DNA of 64,000 nucleotides from contig NZ_JAMQYE010000001.1 of assembly GCF_023721795.1 (NCBI RefSeq), forward strand, positions 1,798,001 through 1,862,000, written 5' to 3'. This document shows positions 7,250 through 15,854 of this stretch, piece after piece. The stretch's first letter is position 1, and the number at the start of each line of letters is the position of its first letter. The position numbers and the translations under genes were made by a program. The stretch is from Zeimonas sediminis (GTDB lineage Bacteria; Pseudomonadota; Gammaproteobacteria; Burkholderiales; Burkholderiaceae_E). Below the pieces are notes generated by a model. The model was not told where the DNA came from, made no database searches, and saw nothing but the letters and a program-made list of their open reading frames with translations.

Positions 7250-8320
7250 TCAGGCGCGCTCGACCTTCACCTTGCGCCAGTCGTCGGCGTTGAGCCAGGC
7301 CTTGTCGAACTCGACCTGGCTCTGGTGCACCGGAGCGAACCACTTGAACTTGCCTTCGCCGGCGGTCTTGCTCGCCCACTCCAGACCGATCTTGCGCGCG
7401 GCGAACTGGACCTCGTCGTCGAGCTTGATCAGCTCGACGCCCTGCTTCTTGTAGAAGTCGATCGCCTTCGCGTCCTCGGCGCCGATGCGCATCCAGCTCT
7501 CGAGGGTGACCAGACGGGCCACGACCTCGACCAGCGCCTGGTCCGCCGGCGGCATCTTGCTCCAGACGTCCTTGTTGATGACCAGCTCGAAGGGCGCGGT
7601 GGGCTGGTGCACCCCCGGATAGATCAGGTACTTGGCGACCTTGTGGAAGCCGGGGCTGATGTTCTCCCACAGCGTGCCCCACTCGGTCGCGTCGATCGCG
7701 CCGCGCTCGAGCATCGGATAGACGTCGCCGCCGGCGGTGGTCACCGGCGCCGCGCCGAGCTGTCGCGCCATTTCCAGCCAGGCGCCAGCGGTGCGCAGCT
7801 TCAGCCCCTTCAGGTCGGCCAGCGACTTGACCGGCTTGCGCGAATGCAGGAACACCTCGGCCGTCCGGATGAAGAGCGGCATCGACACGATGCCGTCGGT
7901 CTCGTCGCGGAACTTGCGCTGCAGGTCGGCGCCGCCGCCCTCGTACAGCCAGTGCAGCATCCGCTCGGTGTCGAAGGTGCCCGCGTAGCCGCCGAACAGC
8001 ACGGTGGTCGGATCCCGGCCCCAGTCGTAGCCCATCCAGGTGTGCCCGCACTCGGCCAGGCCGTTCTTGACCGTGTCGGGCACCTTCAGCGCGTTGCCGA
8101 GCGCGCCGCCCGGGAATGTCTGGATCTTGAACCGGCCGCCGGACAGCATCGCCATCCTTTCCGCGAAGGCCTTGGCGCCGATGTCCATCAGCGGCCCGCC
8201 CGCCCAGCCGGTCGCCATCTTCCAGTTGTAGGTCGGACCGGCGGTCTGCGCGACGGCCGAAGCGGCCGCGGCCAGTCCCGCGCCGCCCAGGCCGGCCTTC
8301 AGGAACTTTCTCTTGTCCAT
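7250..8320 (-). CDS. dctP: TRAP transporter substrate-binding protein (DctP family)
   Basis: A 356-residue periplasmic solute receptor. The ATG at 8320 follows the ribosome site AGGAG and starts an export signal (MDKRKFLKAG, then an Ala-rich h-region, likely cut after AVAQ). KRKFLK is only a weak Tat-like motif, so Sec or Tat export is open. The body has features of the TakP/FcbT1-like branch: GGRFKIQTFPGG, AECGHTWMGYDWG, LKLRTAGAW (the Arg expected to bind the ligand carboxylate) and GAIDATEWGT. The ligand is therefore probably an organic carboxylate. An ATATCRGTC word lies about 100 bases upstream. Confidence 0.9.
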   Translation of the reverse strand: MDKRKFLKAGLGGAGLAAAASAVAQTAGPTYNWKMATGWAGGPLMDIGAKAFAERMAMLSGGRFKIQTFPGGALGNALKVPDTVKNGLAECGHTWMGYDWGRDPTTVLFGGYAGTFDTERMLHWLYEGGGADLQRKFRDETDGIVSMPLFIRTAEVFLHSRKPVKSLADLKGLKLRTAGAWLEMARQLGAAPVTTAGGDVYPMLERGAIDATEWGTLWENISPGFHKVAKYLIYPGVHQPTAPFELVINKDVWSKMPPADQALVEVVARLVTLESWMRIGAEDAKAIDFYKKQGVELIKLDDEVQFAARKIGLEWASKTAGEGKFKWFAPVHQSQVEFDKAWLNADDWRKVKVERA

Positions 8321-8419
8321 GTCGTCTCCTCGCTTTCTGGTTTCGAGCGGATTCACCCGGCCGATACAGGCAGACGATCGAGCCCGCGAATTGCGAAACA
8401 TCTGCGGTCGATGACTAAC

Positions 8420-8428
8420 ATATCGGTC
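8420..8428. promoter_or_regulatory. Candidate operator upstream of the TRAP operon
   Basis: ATATCGGTC on the plus strand (GACCGATAT read toward dctP) lies in the 194-base gap between hpaD and dctP. It is flanked by GACTAAC, giving an imperfect GAC-N10-GTC dyad at 8413-8428. It differs by one base from the words at 646 and 2897. The minus strand offers TATGTT (8423-8418) as a possible -10. Confidence 0.35.
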
Positions 8429-8514
8429 GCCGGACAGTAGAGCGATCGCTGATTTCAGTCAAGGACTTCGAGCGTTCCCCGTGCCGCTCGCGGGCCGCCC
8501 GGGGCCGAGCGGGC

Positions 8515-9363
8515 TCAGACCGGGAAGACCGCGTTGATCTGGCCGGTGCCCGAGCTCGCGAAGTACGGCGTGACGATCTCGACCGGCTTGTCGTAGGCGT
8601 CCCAGCCCAGCGCGCCGAGCAGCATCGCGGTGTCGTGCATGTCGCCCTCGCCGCAGCAGCGCACCGCGTACTCGGGGAGCATCTTCACGAAGGTCTTCCA
8701 GTCGCCGCGCTGCCACAGCTCGACCACGCGCAGGTCGACCTGCCGGAAGAACTCGTCGCTGATCTGGTGAATCGATTCTTCGGGGCTGCCGTTGTCGTTG
8801 AAGCGGTGCGACAGCGAGCCGCTGGCGAAGACCGCCACCGTGCCGTCGTAGCGCTCCTCGATCGCGCGGCGCACCGCCTCGCCGAAACGGCGGCTGTCCT
8901 CCAGCTTGTGCCAGTCGCACCAGCCGGCCACCGACACCACCTTGAAGTGCCGGTCGGCGTTCATGTAGCGCATCGGCACCAGCGTGCCGTACTCCAGGTC
9001 CAGCGTGGTGTCCCAGTGCGCGCGCGTGCCCACCCCCATCCCGGTCGCCACCTCGGCGATCGCCTGGCCGAGCCCGGTGTTGCCCGGGTAGTCGTAGGGC
9101 ATGTTCTTGATGAAGTGTGGCAGCTCGTTGCTGGTGTACACCCCCTGGAAGCGCGGCGCGCAGTTCACGTGGTAGCCGGCGTTCACGAGCCAGTGCACGT
9201 CGAACACCACGATCGTGTCCACGCCCAGCACCCGGCAGCGCCGGCCGATCTCGCGATGGCCTTCGATCGCAGCCTCGCGGCAGCCGTGGTGCGGCCCCGG
9301 GAGTTCCGACAGATACATGGAGGGCACGTGAGTGATCTTGGCCGCCAGCGCGAGCTTGCCCAT
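8515..9363 (-). CDS. hpaD: 3,4-dihydroxyphenylacetate 2,3-dioxygenase (homoprotocatechuate 2,3-dioxygenase)
   Basis: A 282-residue class III extradiol dioxygenase that opens the ring of homoprotocatechuate to 5-carboxymethyl-2-hydroxymuconic semialdehyde. The N-terminus MGKLALAAKITHVPSMYLSE and the stretches HWLVNAGYH, VYTSNELPHFI, GTLVPMRYMN, ASGSLSHRF and GTGQINAVFP are recalled features of E. coli-type HpaD. H12 and H57 are candidate metal ligands. The ATG at 9363 is fixed by this conserved start; the frame is open for 72 more codons upstream, but that part is the repeat element. It lies downstream of hpaE, which makes the next enzyme, across a 258-base structured gap. Confidence 0.95.
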   Translation of the reverse strand: MGKLALAAKITHVPSMYLSELPGPHHGCREAAIEGHREIGRRCRVLGVDTIVVFDVHWLVNAGYHVNCAPRFQGVYTSNELPHFIKNMPYDYPGNTGLGQAIAEVATGMGVGTRAHWDTTLDLEYGTLVPMRYMNADRHFKVVSVAGWCDWHKLEDSRRFGEAVRRAIEERYDGTVAVFASGSLSHRFNDNGSPEESIHQISDEFFRQVDLRVVELWQRGDWKTFVKMLPEYAVRCCGEGDMHDTAMLLGALGWDAYDKPVEIVTPYFASSGTGQINAVFPV

Positions 9364-9407
9364 GGAATCACCTCGTCCGGAGAATGTGCGTGGCGACGAC
9401 CTTGCCT

Positions 9408-9609
9408 GCGAGCGGGCGGGGTTCTCCGCCTCCGGGCATTTGGCAAGCCGAGCGCTTCGGAAGGGAGCGCGGGAAAAGGCGCGCAGCCTGTCTGAGCCCG
9501 CGAAGCGGGCGAGTTCTGCGCGCCCCCGCGCGTACGACGAAGGCGAGGGAAGCCCCGCGAAGCGGGGCCGCAGCCTCATGCCCGGAGGCGGAGAACCCCG
9601 CCCGCTCGC
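9408..9609. repeat. Structured element with perfect 32-base terminal inverted repeats
   Basis: Bases 9408-9439 and 9578-9609 are exact reverse complements (32 of 32). The 138-base interior folds into further arms: CCGA/TCGG (9448-9460); GCGCGCAG (9479-9486) with CTGCGCGC (9516-9523) enclosing GCCCGC-GAA-GCGGGC (9496-9510); and GCCCCGC-GAA-GCGGGGC (9552-9568). No convincing protein is encoded inside. It fills nearly all of the hpaE-hpaD gap. It may be a dispersed palindromic element or a structured RNA that tunes hpaD expression. Confidence 0.85.
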
Positions 9610-9621
9610 CCGCGCACGACA

Positions 9622-11219
<1,598 letters not shown>

Positions 11220-11223
<4 letters not shown>

Positions 11224-11627
11224 GGCCTCTCCCTGCCCGCCTGGCGGGCCTTCACGTAGTCGTGCAGGTTGTTGTGCTTGAAGCTTAGCTGCGGATCGGA
11301 TTCGCGAAGCTCCAGCGTGAGGCCGAGCGGCGCGTCGGCGAACAGCGCCCGCGTGTGGGCGACCAGCGCGTCGAAGACCGCCCTGGCGGCGCGCTGCCTG
11401 GTTTCCAGGTCGCGCCCGGCGCCGATGTCCATGGTCACGTGCACGAAGCCGTTGTCCGGGTGCCCGTCGGCGATCCGGTAGTGCTCACGCTCGGCGGCCC
11501 GGGTGCGCGTGCCGCCGACCGGGAACACCCCGGTGGCGAGCGCGGCCTCGTGCAGGCGACCGACCAGGGCGGGCGGATCGAGCCGCTCCCGGATGTTGGC
11601 CGAGTATTCGACGACGATGTGCGGCAT
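11220..11627 (-). CDS. hpaF: 5-carboxymethyl-2-hydroxymuconate delta-isomerase
   Basis: A 135-residue tautomerase/macrophage-inhibitory-factor fold protein. The start MPHIVVEYSAN gives, after Met removal, the N-terminal Pro that is the catalytic base of this family. It isomerises 5-carboxymethyl-2-hydroxymuconate, the product of HpaE. The C-terminal HNNLHDYVKAR is also family-like. It is the first gene of hpaF-hpaE-hpaD, overlaps hpaE by 4 bases, and has a TAACNNGTTA operator candidate about 75 bases upstream. Confidence 0.93.
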
Positions 11628-11701
11628 TCCGCCTCCTCATGTTTCCTGGCCGGGGGCCGCCGGCGCGGGCCCGCTACTTTCCCGGGCGGGCCCCGAATTA
11701 C

Positions 11702-11713
11702 TTAACATGTTAA
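11702..11713. promoter_or_regulatory. Candidate HpaR operator upstream of hpaF
   Basis: A perfect 12-base palindrome, TTAACATGTTAA. Its core TAAC-AT-GTTA matches the site before hpaG (TAAC-TA-GTTA). It overlaps the stop codon of the lipid kinase gene. A GGGCCCG/CGGGCCC stem at 11667-11693 lies in the hpaF leader. Confidence 0.55.
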
Positions 11714-12612
11714 ACGTAAGGCGCGCCTGCCGCCACCCTGAGCGCACCGGGCAGCACCCTGGCGGCCAGCGACGAGAACTCGCCGAGCGGCTCGCCGTCG
11801 GCAGCCACCGGAATCGGCGAGTCCGCCTCGATCGCCAGTTCGGCGAAGCGCAGCGCGCGCACCTCCGGATGCCCGAGATGCCGACCCAGGAGCAGCCGAG
11901 GCAGCATCGCCAGGGCGCCGAGCCGGCCGAAGCGACCCGCCAGGACCAGGTCCAGCGCGCCGTCGCGAACGTCCGCGTGCGGCGCAATCGGCATGCCTGC
12001 GCCGTAGGTCGGCGTATTCAGACAGGCGGCGAACAGGGCCTCGCCATCGTGGAACCGGCGCCCGTCGACCGTCAGGCGCATCCGGTGCGGCCGCAGCGCG
12101 GCGAGTTCGGCCAGCGTGGCGGCGAGGTAGCGCGGCATGCCGCCAAGCCAGGCGGGCGAGCCGGCTGCGCGGCTTGCGACCGCCGCGTCGAAGCCGACCG
12201 ACAGGCTGGACGCGAAGTGCGCGGTGCCGAAGGGCGTTCGCACCTCGCCCAGGTCGCAGGCAGTCGCGGGCGCGCCGAGCGCATGCTCCAGCGCCTTCTC
12301 AAGGCCCTGCCCGGACACGCCGATCGCCCTCGCGAAGTCGTTGCCGCTCCCCGTCGGGACCAGCCCCAGCTCGAGGCCACGCTCGACCAGCACCGGCAGC
12401 ATCCGGTGGACGGTGCCGTCGCCCCCGGCCAGCACCACGCGGCTGCCGGCGGGAAGCGCGGCGGCGCGGGCCCGCGCCTCGGCCAGCCCGGCGACCAGCA
12501 TCGGGGTTTCCGCCGAATGCCGCGCGAGGCACGCGGCGACCCGGTCGCGCAGGCGCCCTGCCCGGCCGCCGGCGGCGCTCGGGTTGACGACGACGATCGC
12601 GGAAGCGGGCAT
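11710..12612 (-). CDS. Diacylglycerol kinase family lipid kinase (YegS/BmrU-like)
   Basis: A 300-residue DAGK-catalytic-domain protein that phosphorylates a lipid hydroxyl with ATP or CTP. Motifs are VVNPSAAGG at 8-16 (nucleotide loop), GGDGT at 63-67 and PTGSGNDFAR at 86-95. No membrane segment is evident, so it fits the soluble YegS/BmrU branch rather than the small membrane DgkA. It sits inside the hpa cluster on the same strand as hpaF, but nothing in its sequence links it to aromatic catabolism, and its 3' end carries the hpaF operator. The lipid substrate is unknown. Confidence 0.87.
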   Translation of the reverse strand: MPASAIVVVNPSAAGGRAGRLRDRVAACLARHSAETPMLVAGLAEARARAAALPAGSRVVLAGGDGTVHRMLPVLVERGLELGLVPTGSGNDFARAIGVSGQGLEKALEHALGAPATACDLGEVRTPFGTAHFASSLSVGFDAAVASRAAGSPAWLGGMPRYLAATLAELAALRPHRMRLTVDGRRFHDGEALFAACLNTPTYGAGMPIAPHADVRDGALDLVLAGRFGRLGALAMLPRLLLGRHLGHPEVRALRFAELAIEADSPIPVAADGEPLGEFSSLAARVLPGALRVAAGAPYV

Positions 12613-12660
12613 GACCGGCGCTGGTGAACGGAAGGCCCGGCGACGATAGCAGGAGGCGCC

Positions 12661-12713
12661 GCGAAACGGCCAGACCGGGAGCGAACGGGCCAGGCCGGGA
12701 GCGAACCGGCCGA
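12661..12713. repeat. 20-base tandem repeat, about 2.6 units
   Basis: Units start at 12661, 12681 and 12701. The first two match at 17 of 20 bases, and the third keeps the first 12-13 bases (GCGAACCGGCCG). The repeat lies in the 155-base gap between the divergent starts of the lipid kinase gene and hpaG. It ends about 33 bases before the hpaG operator. Confidence 0.75.
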
Positions 12714-12745
12714 CTCGCGCGACACCGCGCTGGAACGGCGGCCGC

Positions 12746-12759
12746 TAACTAGTTAACAT
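12746..12759 (+). promoter_or_regulatory. Candidate HpaR operator and promoter of hpaG-hpaR
   Basis: TAACTAGTTA at 12746-12755 is a perfect palindrome with the same TAACNNGTTA pattern as the site before hpaF. TAACAT at 12754-12759 could be the -10, which would put the start point within about 2 bases of the hpaG ATG. Repressor binding would block this promoter. Confidence 0.5.
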
Positions 12760-12767
12760 GCGAAACG

Positions 12768-13670
12768 ATGAGACTGGTCAGCTTCGAACACTCCGGACGC
12801 GCAACCTTCGGCGCCGTGGTCGGCGCCGGCTCGACCTGGTCGCCCGATGCGGCCGTCGTCGACCTGGGCGCGCGCCTGTCCTGCCCCGACCTGCGCGCGC
12901 TGCTGGCGGCCGGCGAGCCGGCGCTCGCGCAGGCCCGCGACCTGGCCGAGCGCGCCGCCGCGAGCCCCGGTTCGGCCGACCTGGCAGCGTCCGACGTCGT
13001 TCTGTCCCGGCCGATCCCCTTCCCCGAGAAGATCGTCTGCGTGGGCGTGAACTACGCCGAGCGCAACGAGGAGTACAAGGACGCCAGCGAGCGTCCGAAG
13101 TACCCGAGCCTGTTCATGCGAGCGCCCGACTCGCTGGTCGCGCACGGCGCGAGCATCCTGCGCCCGCCGGAGTCCGAACAGCTCGACTACGAGGGCGAGA
13201 TCGCGATCGTGATCGGCAAGGCCGGCCGGCGCATCCCGGCAGAGCGCGCGCGCGAGCACGTTGCCGGGCTCACGATCATGAACGAGGGCACGATCCGCGA
13301 CTGGCTGCGCCACGGCAAGTTCAACGTCACGCAGGGCAAGAACTTCGCCGCCAGCGGCGCGATCGGGCCGTGGATCGTCACCGGGGACGAATGCCCGGCC
13401 TTCGACGACATGACCTTGTCCACCCGGGTCAACGGCGAGGTCCGCCAGCACGACAGCACGCGCCGGATGATGTTTCCGCTCGCCGAGCTGGTCCGCTACA
13501 TCTCGACCTTCATGGTGCTGAAACCCGGCGACGTGATCGCCACCGGCACGCCGACCGGCGCCGGCGCGCGCTTCGATCCGCCCAGGTGGCTGGTGCCGGG
13601 CGACACGGTCGAGGTCGAGGTGCCCGGCATCGGGGTGCTGCGCAACACGGTCGACGATGAGTTCGCCTGA
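12768..13670 (+). CDS. hpaG: Fumarylacetoacetate hydrolase family protein, probable HpaG isomerase/decarboxylase
   Basis: A 300-residue single-module FAH-fold protein. Metal-site residues are E142-x-E144 (DYEGEIAIVIG) and E173 in MNEGTIRDW. GDVIATGTPTG near the C-terminus is a family hallmark. In the homoprotocatechuate pathway this enzyme decarboxylates and isomerises 2-oxohept-4-ene-1,7-dioate, after HpaF. The assignment rests on fold plus location beside hpaR and opposite hpaFED; other FAH hydrolases look similar. It is much shorter than the fused two-module HpaG of enteric bacteria. Its end overlaps hpaR by 14 bases. Confidence 0.8.
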   Translation: MRLVSFEHSGRATFGAVVGAGSTWSPDAAVVDLGARLSCPDLRALLAAGEPALAQARDLAERAAASPGSADLAASDVVLSRPIPFPEKIVCVGVNYAERNEEYKDASERPKYPSLFMRAPDSLVAHGASILRPPESEQLDYEGEIAIVIGKAGRRIPAERAREHVAGLTIMNEGTIRDWLRHGKFNVTQGKNFAASGAIGPWIVTGDECPAFDDMTLSTRVNGEVRQHDSTRRMMFPLAELVRYISTFMVLKPGDVIATGTPTGAGARFDPPRWLVPGDTVEVEVPGIGVLRNTVDDEFA

Positions 13671-14112
13671 GCTGCGCGACTTCTCGCGCTCGCTGCCGAT
13701 GCTGCTGCTGCGCAGCCACCAGGCGGTGATGGCCGAGTTCCGGCCGATCCTGCGCGAGCACGGCATCACCGAGACCCAGTGGCGGGTGCTGCGGGCGCTG
13801 ACCACCGACGATTCGCTGCGCGCGAGCCGGCTGGCCGCGCTCACGCTGATCAGCGGCCCCAGCCTGACCCGCATCCTGAAGGCGCTCGACGAGCGGGGGC
13901 TGATCGCGAGGCGCGTCGAGGCCGGCGACCTGCGCGCCGCCCGCATCTCGATCACCGCCGCCGGACGGCGACTGATCGCCAGGGTGGCCCCGCACTCCGA
14001 GGCGCGCTACCGCTCGATAGGCGAGCGGATCGGCCCGACCCGGATGGACCAGCTCTACGCGCTGCTCGGGGAGTTGCCGGAGCGGCTCCGCAAGCGTCGG
14101 CCCAAGGGCTGA
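13657..14112 (+). CDS. hpaR: MarR family repressor of homoprotocatechuate degradation
   Basis: A 151-residue winged-helix MarR protein. FRPILREHGITETQWRVLRAL and the recognition region SGPSLTRILKALDERGLI resemble HpaR/HpcR, the repressor of the hpa meta-cleavage operon that is relieved by 4-hydroxyphenylacetate-type effectors. The gene overlaps the 3' end of hpaG, so it is translationally coupled and probably autoregulated through the palindrome at 12746. The same repressor would act at 11702 on hpaFED. Confidence 0.85.
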   Translation: MSSPELRDFSRSLPMLLLRSHQAVMAEFRPILREHGITETQWRVLRALTTDDSLRASRLAALTLISGPSLTRILKALDERGLIARRVEAGDLRAARISITAAGRRLIARVAPHSEARYRSIGERIGPTRMDQLYALLGELPERLRKRRPKG

Positions 14113-14125
14113 GGCTCCGGGCCTG

Positions 14126-14188
14126 ACGGCCTGCCTCCTCCCGAAAGGCCTGCCCCCTCGGCCGAACGGCCCACGGTCTTCTGGCCGA
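14126..14188. repeat. Degenerate tandem repeat of about 19-23 bases, three units
   Basis: Units end in CCGA: 14126-14144, 14145-14165 and 14166-14188. The first two share GGCCTGCC(T/C)CCTC, while the third keeps only the ends. The array starts 14 bases after the hpaR stop. The relationship between units is weaker than in the other arrays of the window. Confidence 0.45.
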
Positions 14189-14241
14189 TGGCGGCCCGCG
14201 CTAGACTGGCGCAGCATGTCTCCGACAAGGATCCGCCCGAC

Positions 14242-14829
14242 ATGAACGCGGTCATCGAGCCCTCGCGGCACAAGCTGTCGATCGACGATTACATGCGCCT
14301 CGGCGAGGCAGGTGTCCTTGCGCCCGACGACCGCGTCGAGCTGATCGAAGGAGACCTGATCGACATGCCCCCGATCGGAACCGGCCACATGTCGGTCGCC
14401 AACCGTCTCAACCGGCTCCTGGTCCGGCGCGCCGGCGACGACGCGATCGTTTCGGTGGCGCACCCGATGCGCCTGCCGCCCTGGTCGATGCCGCAGCCGG
14501 ACTTCATGCTGCTCGAACCCCGGCCCGACGATTACGCGTCGGCCCACCCCGGCGCGGCCGACGTGCTGCTCGCGATCGAGGTCGCCGACTCGTCGCTTCG
14601 CTACGACCGGGACACCAAGGCGCGGCTGTACGCCGGCCACGGCGTCGCCGAGTACTGGATCGTCGAGGTCGGCGCCCGTCGCCTGCATCGCTTCCGCGGG
14701 CCGCGGCCGGGCGAGGCGGGCTGGGCCTCGTCGGAAACGCTGGAGGCGCCGTTCGCGGTGGCGCCGCAGGCCTTGCCCGGACTGGTGCTGCACTCGGAAG
14801 AGATCTGGCCGGAAGGCCTCGCCGGCTGA
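14242..14829 (+). CDS. Uma2 family (DUF820) putative endonuclease-fold protein
   Basis: A 195-residue Uma2/DUF820 protein with a PD-(D/E)XK-like core. The N-terminal signature DDYMRLGEAGVLAPDDRVELIEGDLIDM is family-typical, followed by MPQPDFMLLE and LLAIEVADSSLRYDRDTKARLYA. The usual catalytic Lys after E-V is not obvious, so nuclease activity is uncertain. The start at 14242 follows an AAGGA site. A possible -10 (TAGACT, 14202-14207) lies upstream. Such genes are usually isolated and multicopy in cyanobacteria and sporadic elsewhere, so this may be an acquired gene. Biological role unknown. Confidence 0.75.
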   Translation: MNAVIEPSRHKLSIDDYMRLGEAGVLAPDDRVELIEGDLIDMPPIGTGHMSVANRLNRLLVRRAGDDAIVSVAHPMRLPPWSMPQPDFMLLEPRPDDYASAHPGAADVLLAIEVADSSLRYDRDTKARLYAGHGVAEYWIVEVGARRLHRFRGPRPGEAGWASSETLEAPFAVAPQALPGLVLHSEEIWPEGLAG

Positions 14830-14925
14830 GTGTCCAGGCCGCTCGTCACGTCGTCGACGGCCAGGCGCCGCGCCGATCGGAACGCCCCGTCGGTCTCACC
14901 ACACGGAAACGAAGCTGCGCTGCGC

Positions 14926-15849
14926 TCAGCCGCGCGGATGGTGCCTGGCGTGCAAGGCCTTCAGTCGCTCTCGCGCCACGTGCGTGTAGATCTGAGTGGT
15001 GGAGATGTCCGCGTGGCCGAGCAGCATCTGCACCACCCGCAGGTCCGCGCCGTGGTTCAGCAGGTGCGTGGCGAAGGCGTGCCGCAGCACGTGCGGAGAC
15101 AGCGGCGCGTGGATGCCCGCGGCGACCGCGTGGCGCTTGACCAGCGTCCAGAACATCTGCCGGGTCATCGGCCCGCCCAGCCTCGTCACGAACACCGCGT
15201 CGCTGGGCCGCGCGCCGAGCAGCTCGCGCCTGCCCTCGCGCAGCCAGCGCTCGATCCAGGCTCGCGCCTCCTCGCCGAGCGGCACCAGCCGCTCCTTGTC
15301 GCCCTTGCCGACGATTCGCACCACGCCCTCGTTCAGCCCGACCTCGACGGTTCGCAGGCCGACCAGCTCGGAGACCCGCAGGCCGGTCGCATAGAGCGTC
15401 TCGAGCATCGCGCGGTCGCGCTGGCCGAGCGGCGTGGCCGTGTCCGGCGCCGCCAGCAGCGCCTCGACCTGCTGCTCCGAGAGCGTCTTCGGAAAGCGCG
15501 GCGCCTGCCTGGCCGAGCGGATCTGCAGCGTCGGGTCGTCGCCGCGTCGCCCCTCGCGAACCAGCCAGCGGTAGAAGCGCCGGAACACGGTCAGCCGGCG
15601 ATTCGCGCTGGTCGCCTTCGAGCCAGGGTGGCGCGCGGCGATGTAGCGCTGCAGCTCGCCGGCGCCGGCCTCGGCGAGCGCCGGGCCGCCTTCCCGCTCC
15701 AGCCAGCCGGCGTACAGCGTCAGGTCGCGGCGGTAGGCGTCCAGCGTGTTGCGCGCCAGGCCGTCCTCGAGCCAGAGCGCCTCGCAGAAGGCGTCGACGA
15801 GCTGCCGGCTCCCGACTGCTTGCTGCGGTTCGTCGGCGGGGCGCGGCAT
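14926..15849 (-). CDS. xerD: Site-specific tyrosine recombinase XerD
   Basis: A 307-residue tyrosine recombinase that works with XerC at dif to resolve chromosome dimers. The core-binding domain is at about 15-105 and the catalytic domain at about 120-300. Catalytic residues fit R158 (TGLRVSE), K182 (GKGDKER), H253-x2-R256 (SPHVLRHAFATH), H279 (LLGHADISTTQ) and nucleophile Y288. The sequence HGADLRVVQMLLGHADISTTQIYTH is typical of XerD rather than XerC. The ATG at 15849 gives the normal length. Its start lies 5 bases after the stop of the upstream chalcone isomerase-like gene, so they may be co-transcribed. Confidence 0.92.
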   Translation of the reverse strand: MPRPADEPQQAVGSRQLVDAFCEALWLEDGLARNTLDAYRRDLTLYAGWLEREGGPALAEAGAGELQRYIAARHPGSKATSANRRLTVFRRFYRWLVREGRRGDDPTLQIRSARQAPRFPKTLSEQQVEALLAAPDTATPLGQRDRAMLETLYATGLRVSELVGLRTVEVGLNEGVVRIVGKGDKERLVPLGEEARAWIERWLREGRRELLGARPSDAVFVTRLGGPMTRQMFWTLVKRHAVAAGIHAPLSPHVLRHAFATHLLNHGADLRVVQMLLGHADISTTQIYTHVARERLKALHARHHPRG

Positions 15850-15854
15850 CGCGG

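Noticed and set aside
9408-9609. The inverted repeats taken as ends of an insertion sequence
   Set aside because: The interior is only 138 bases, has no transposase fragment, and I could not see a target-site duplication. Kept as a structured repeat only.
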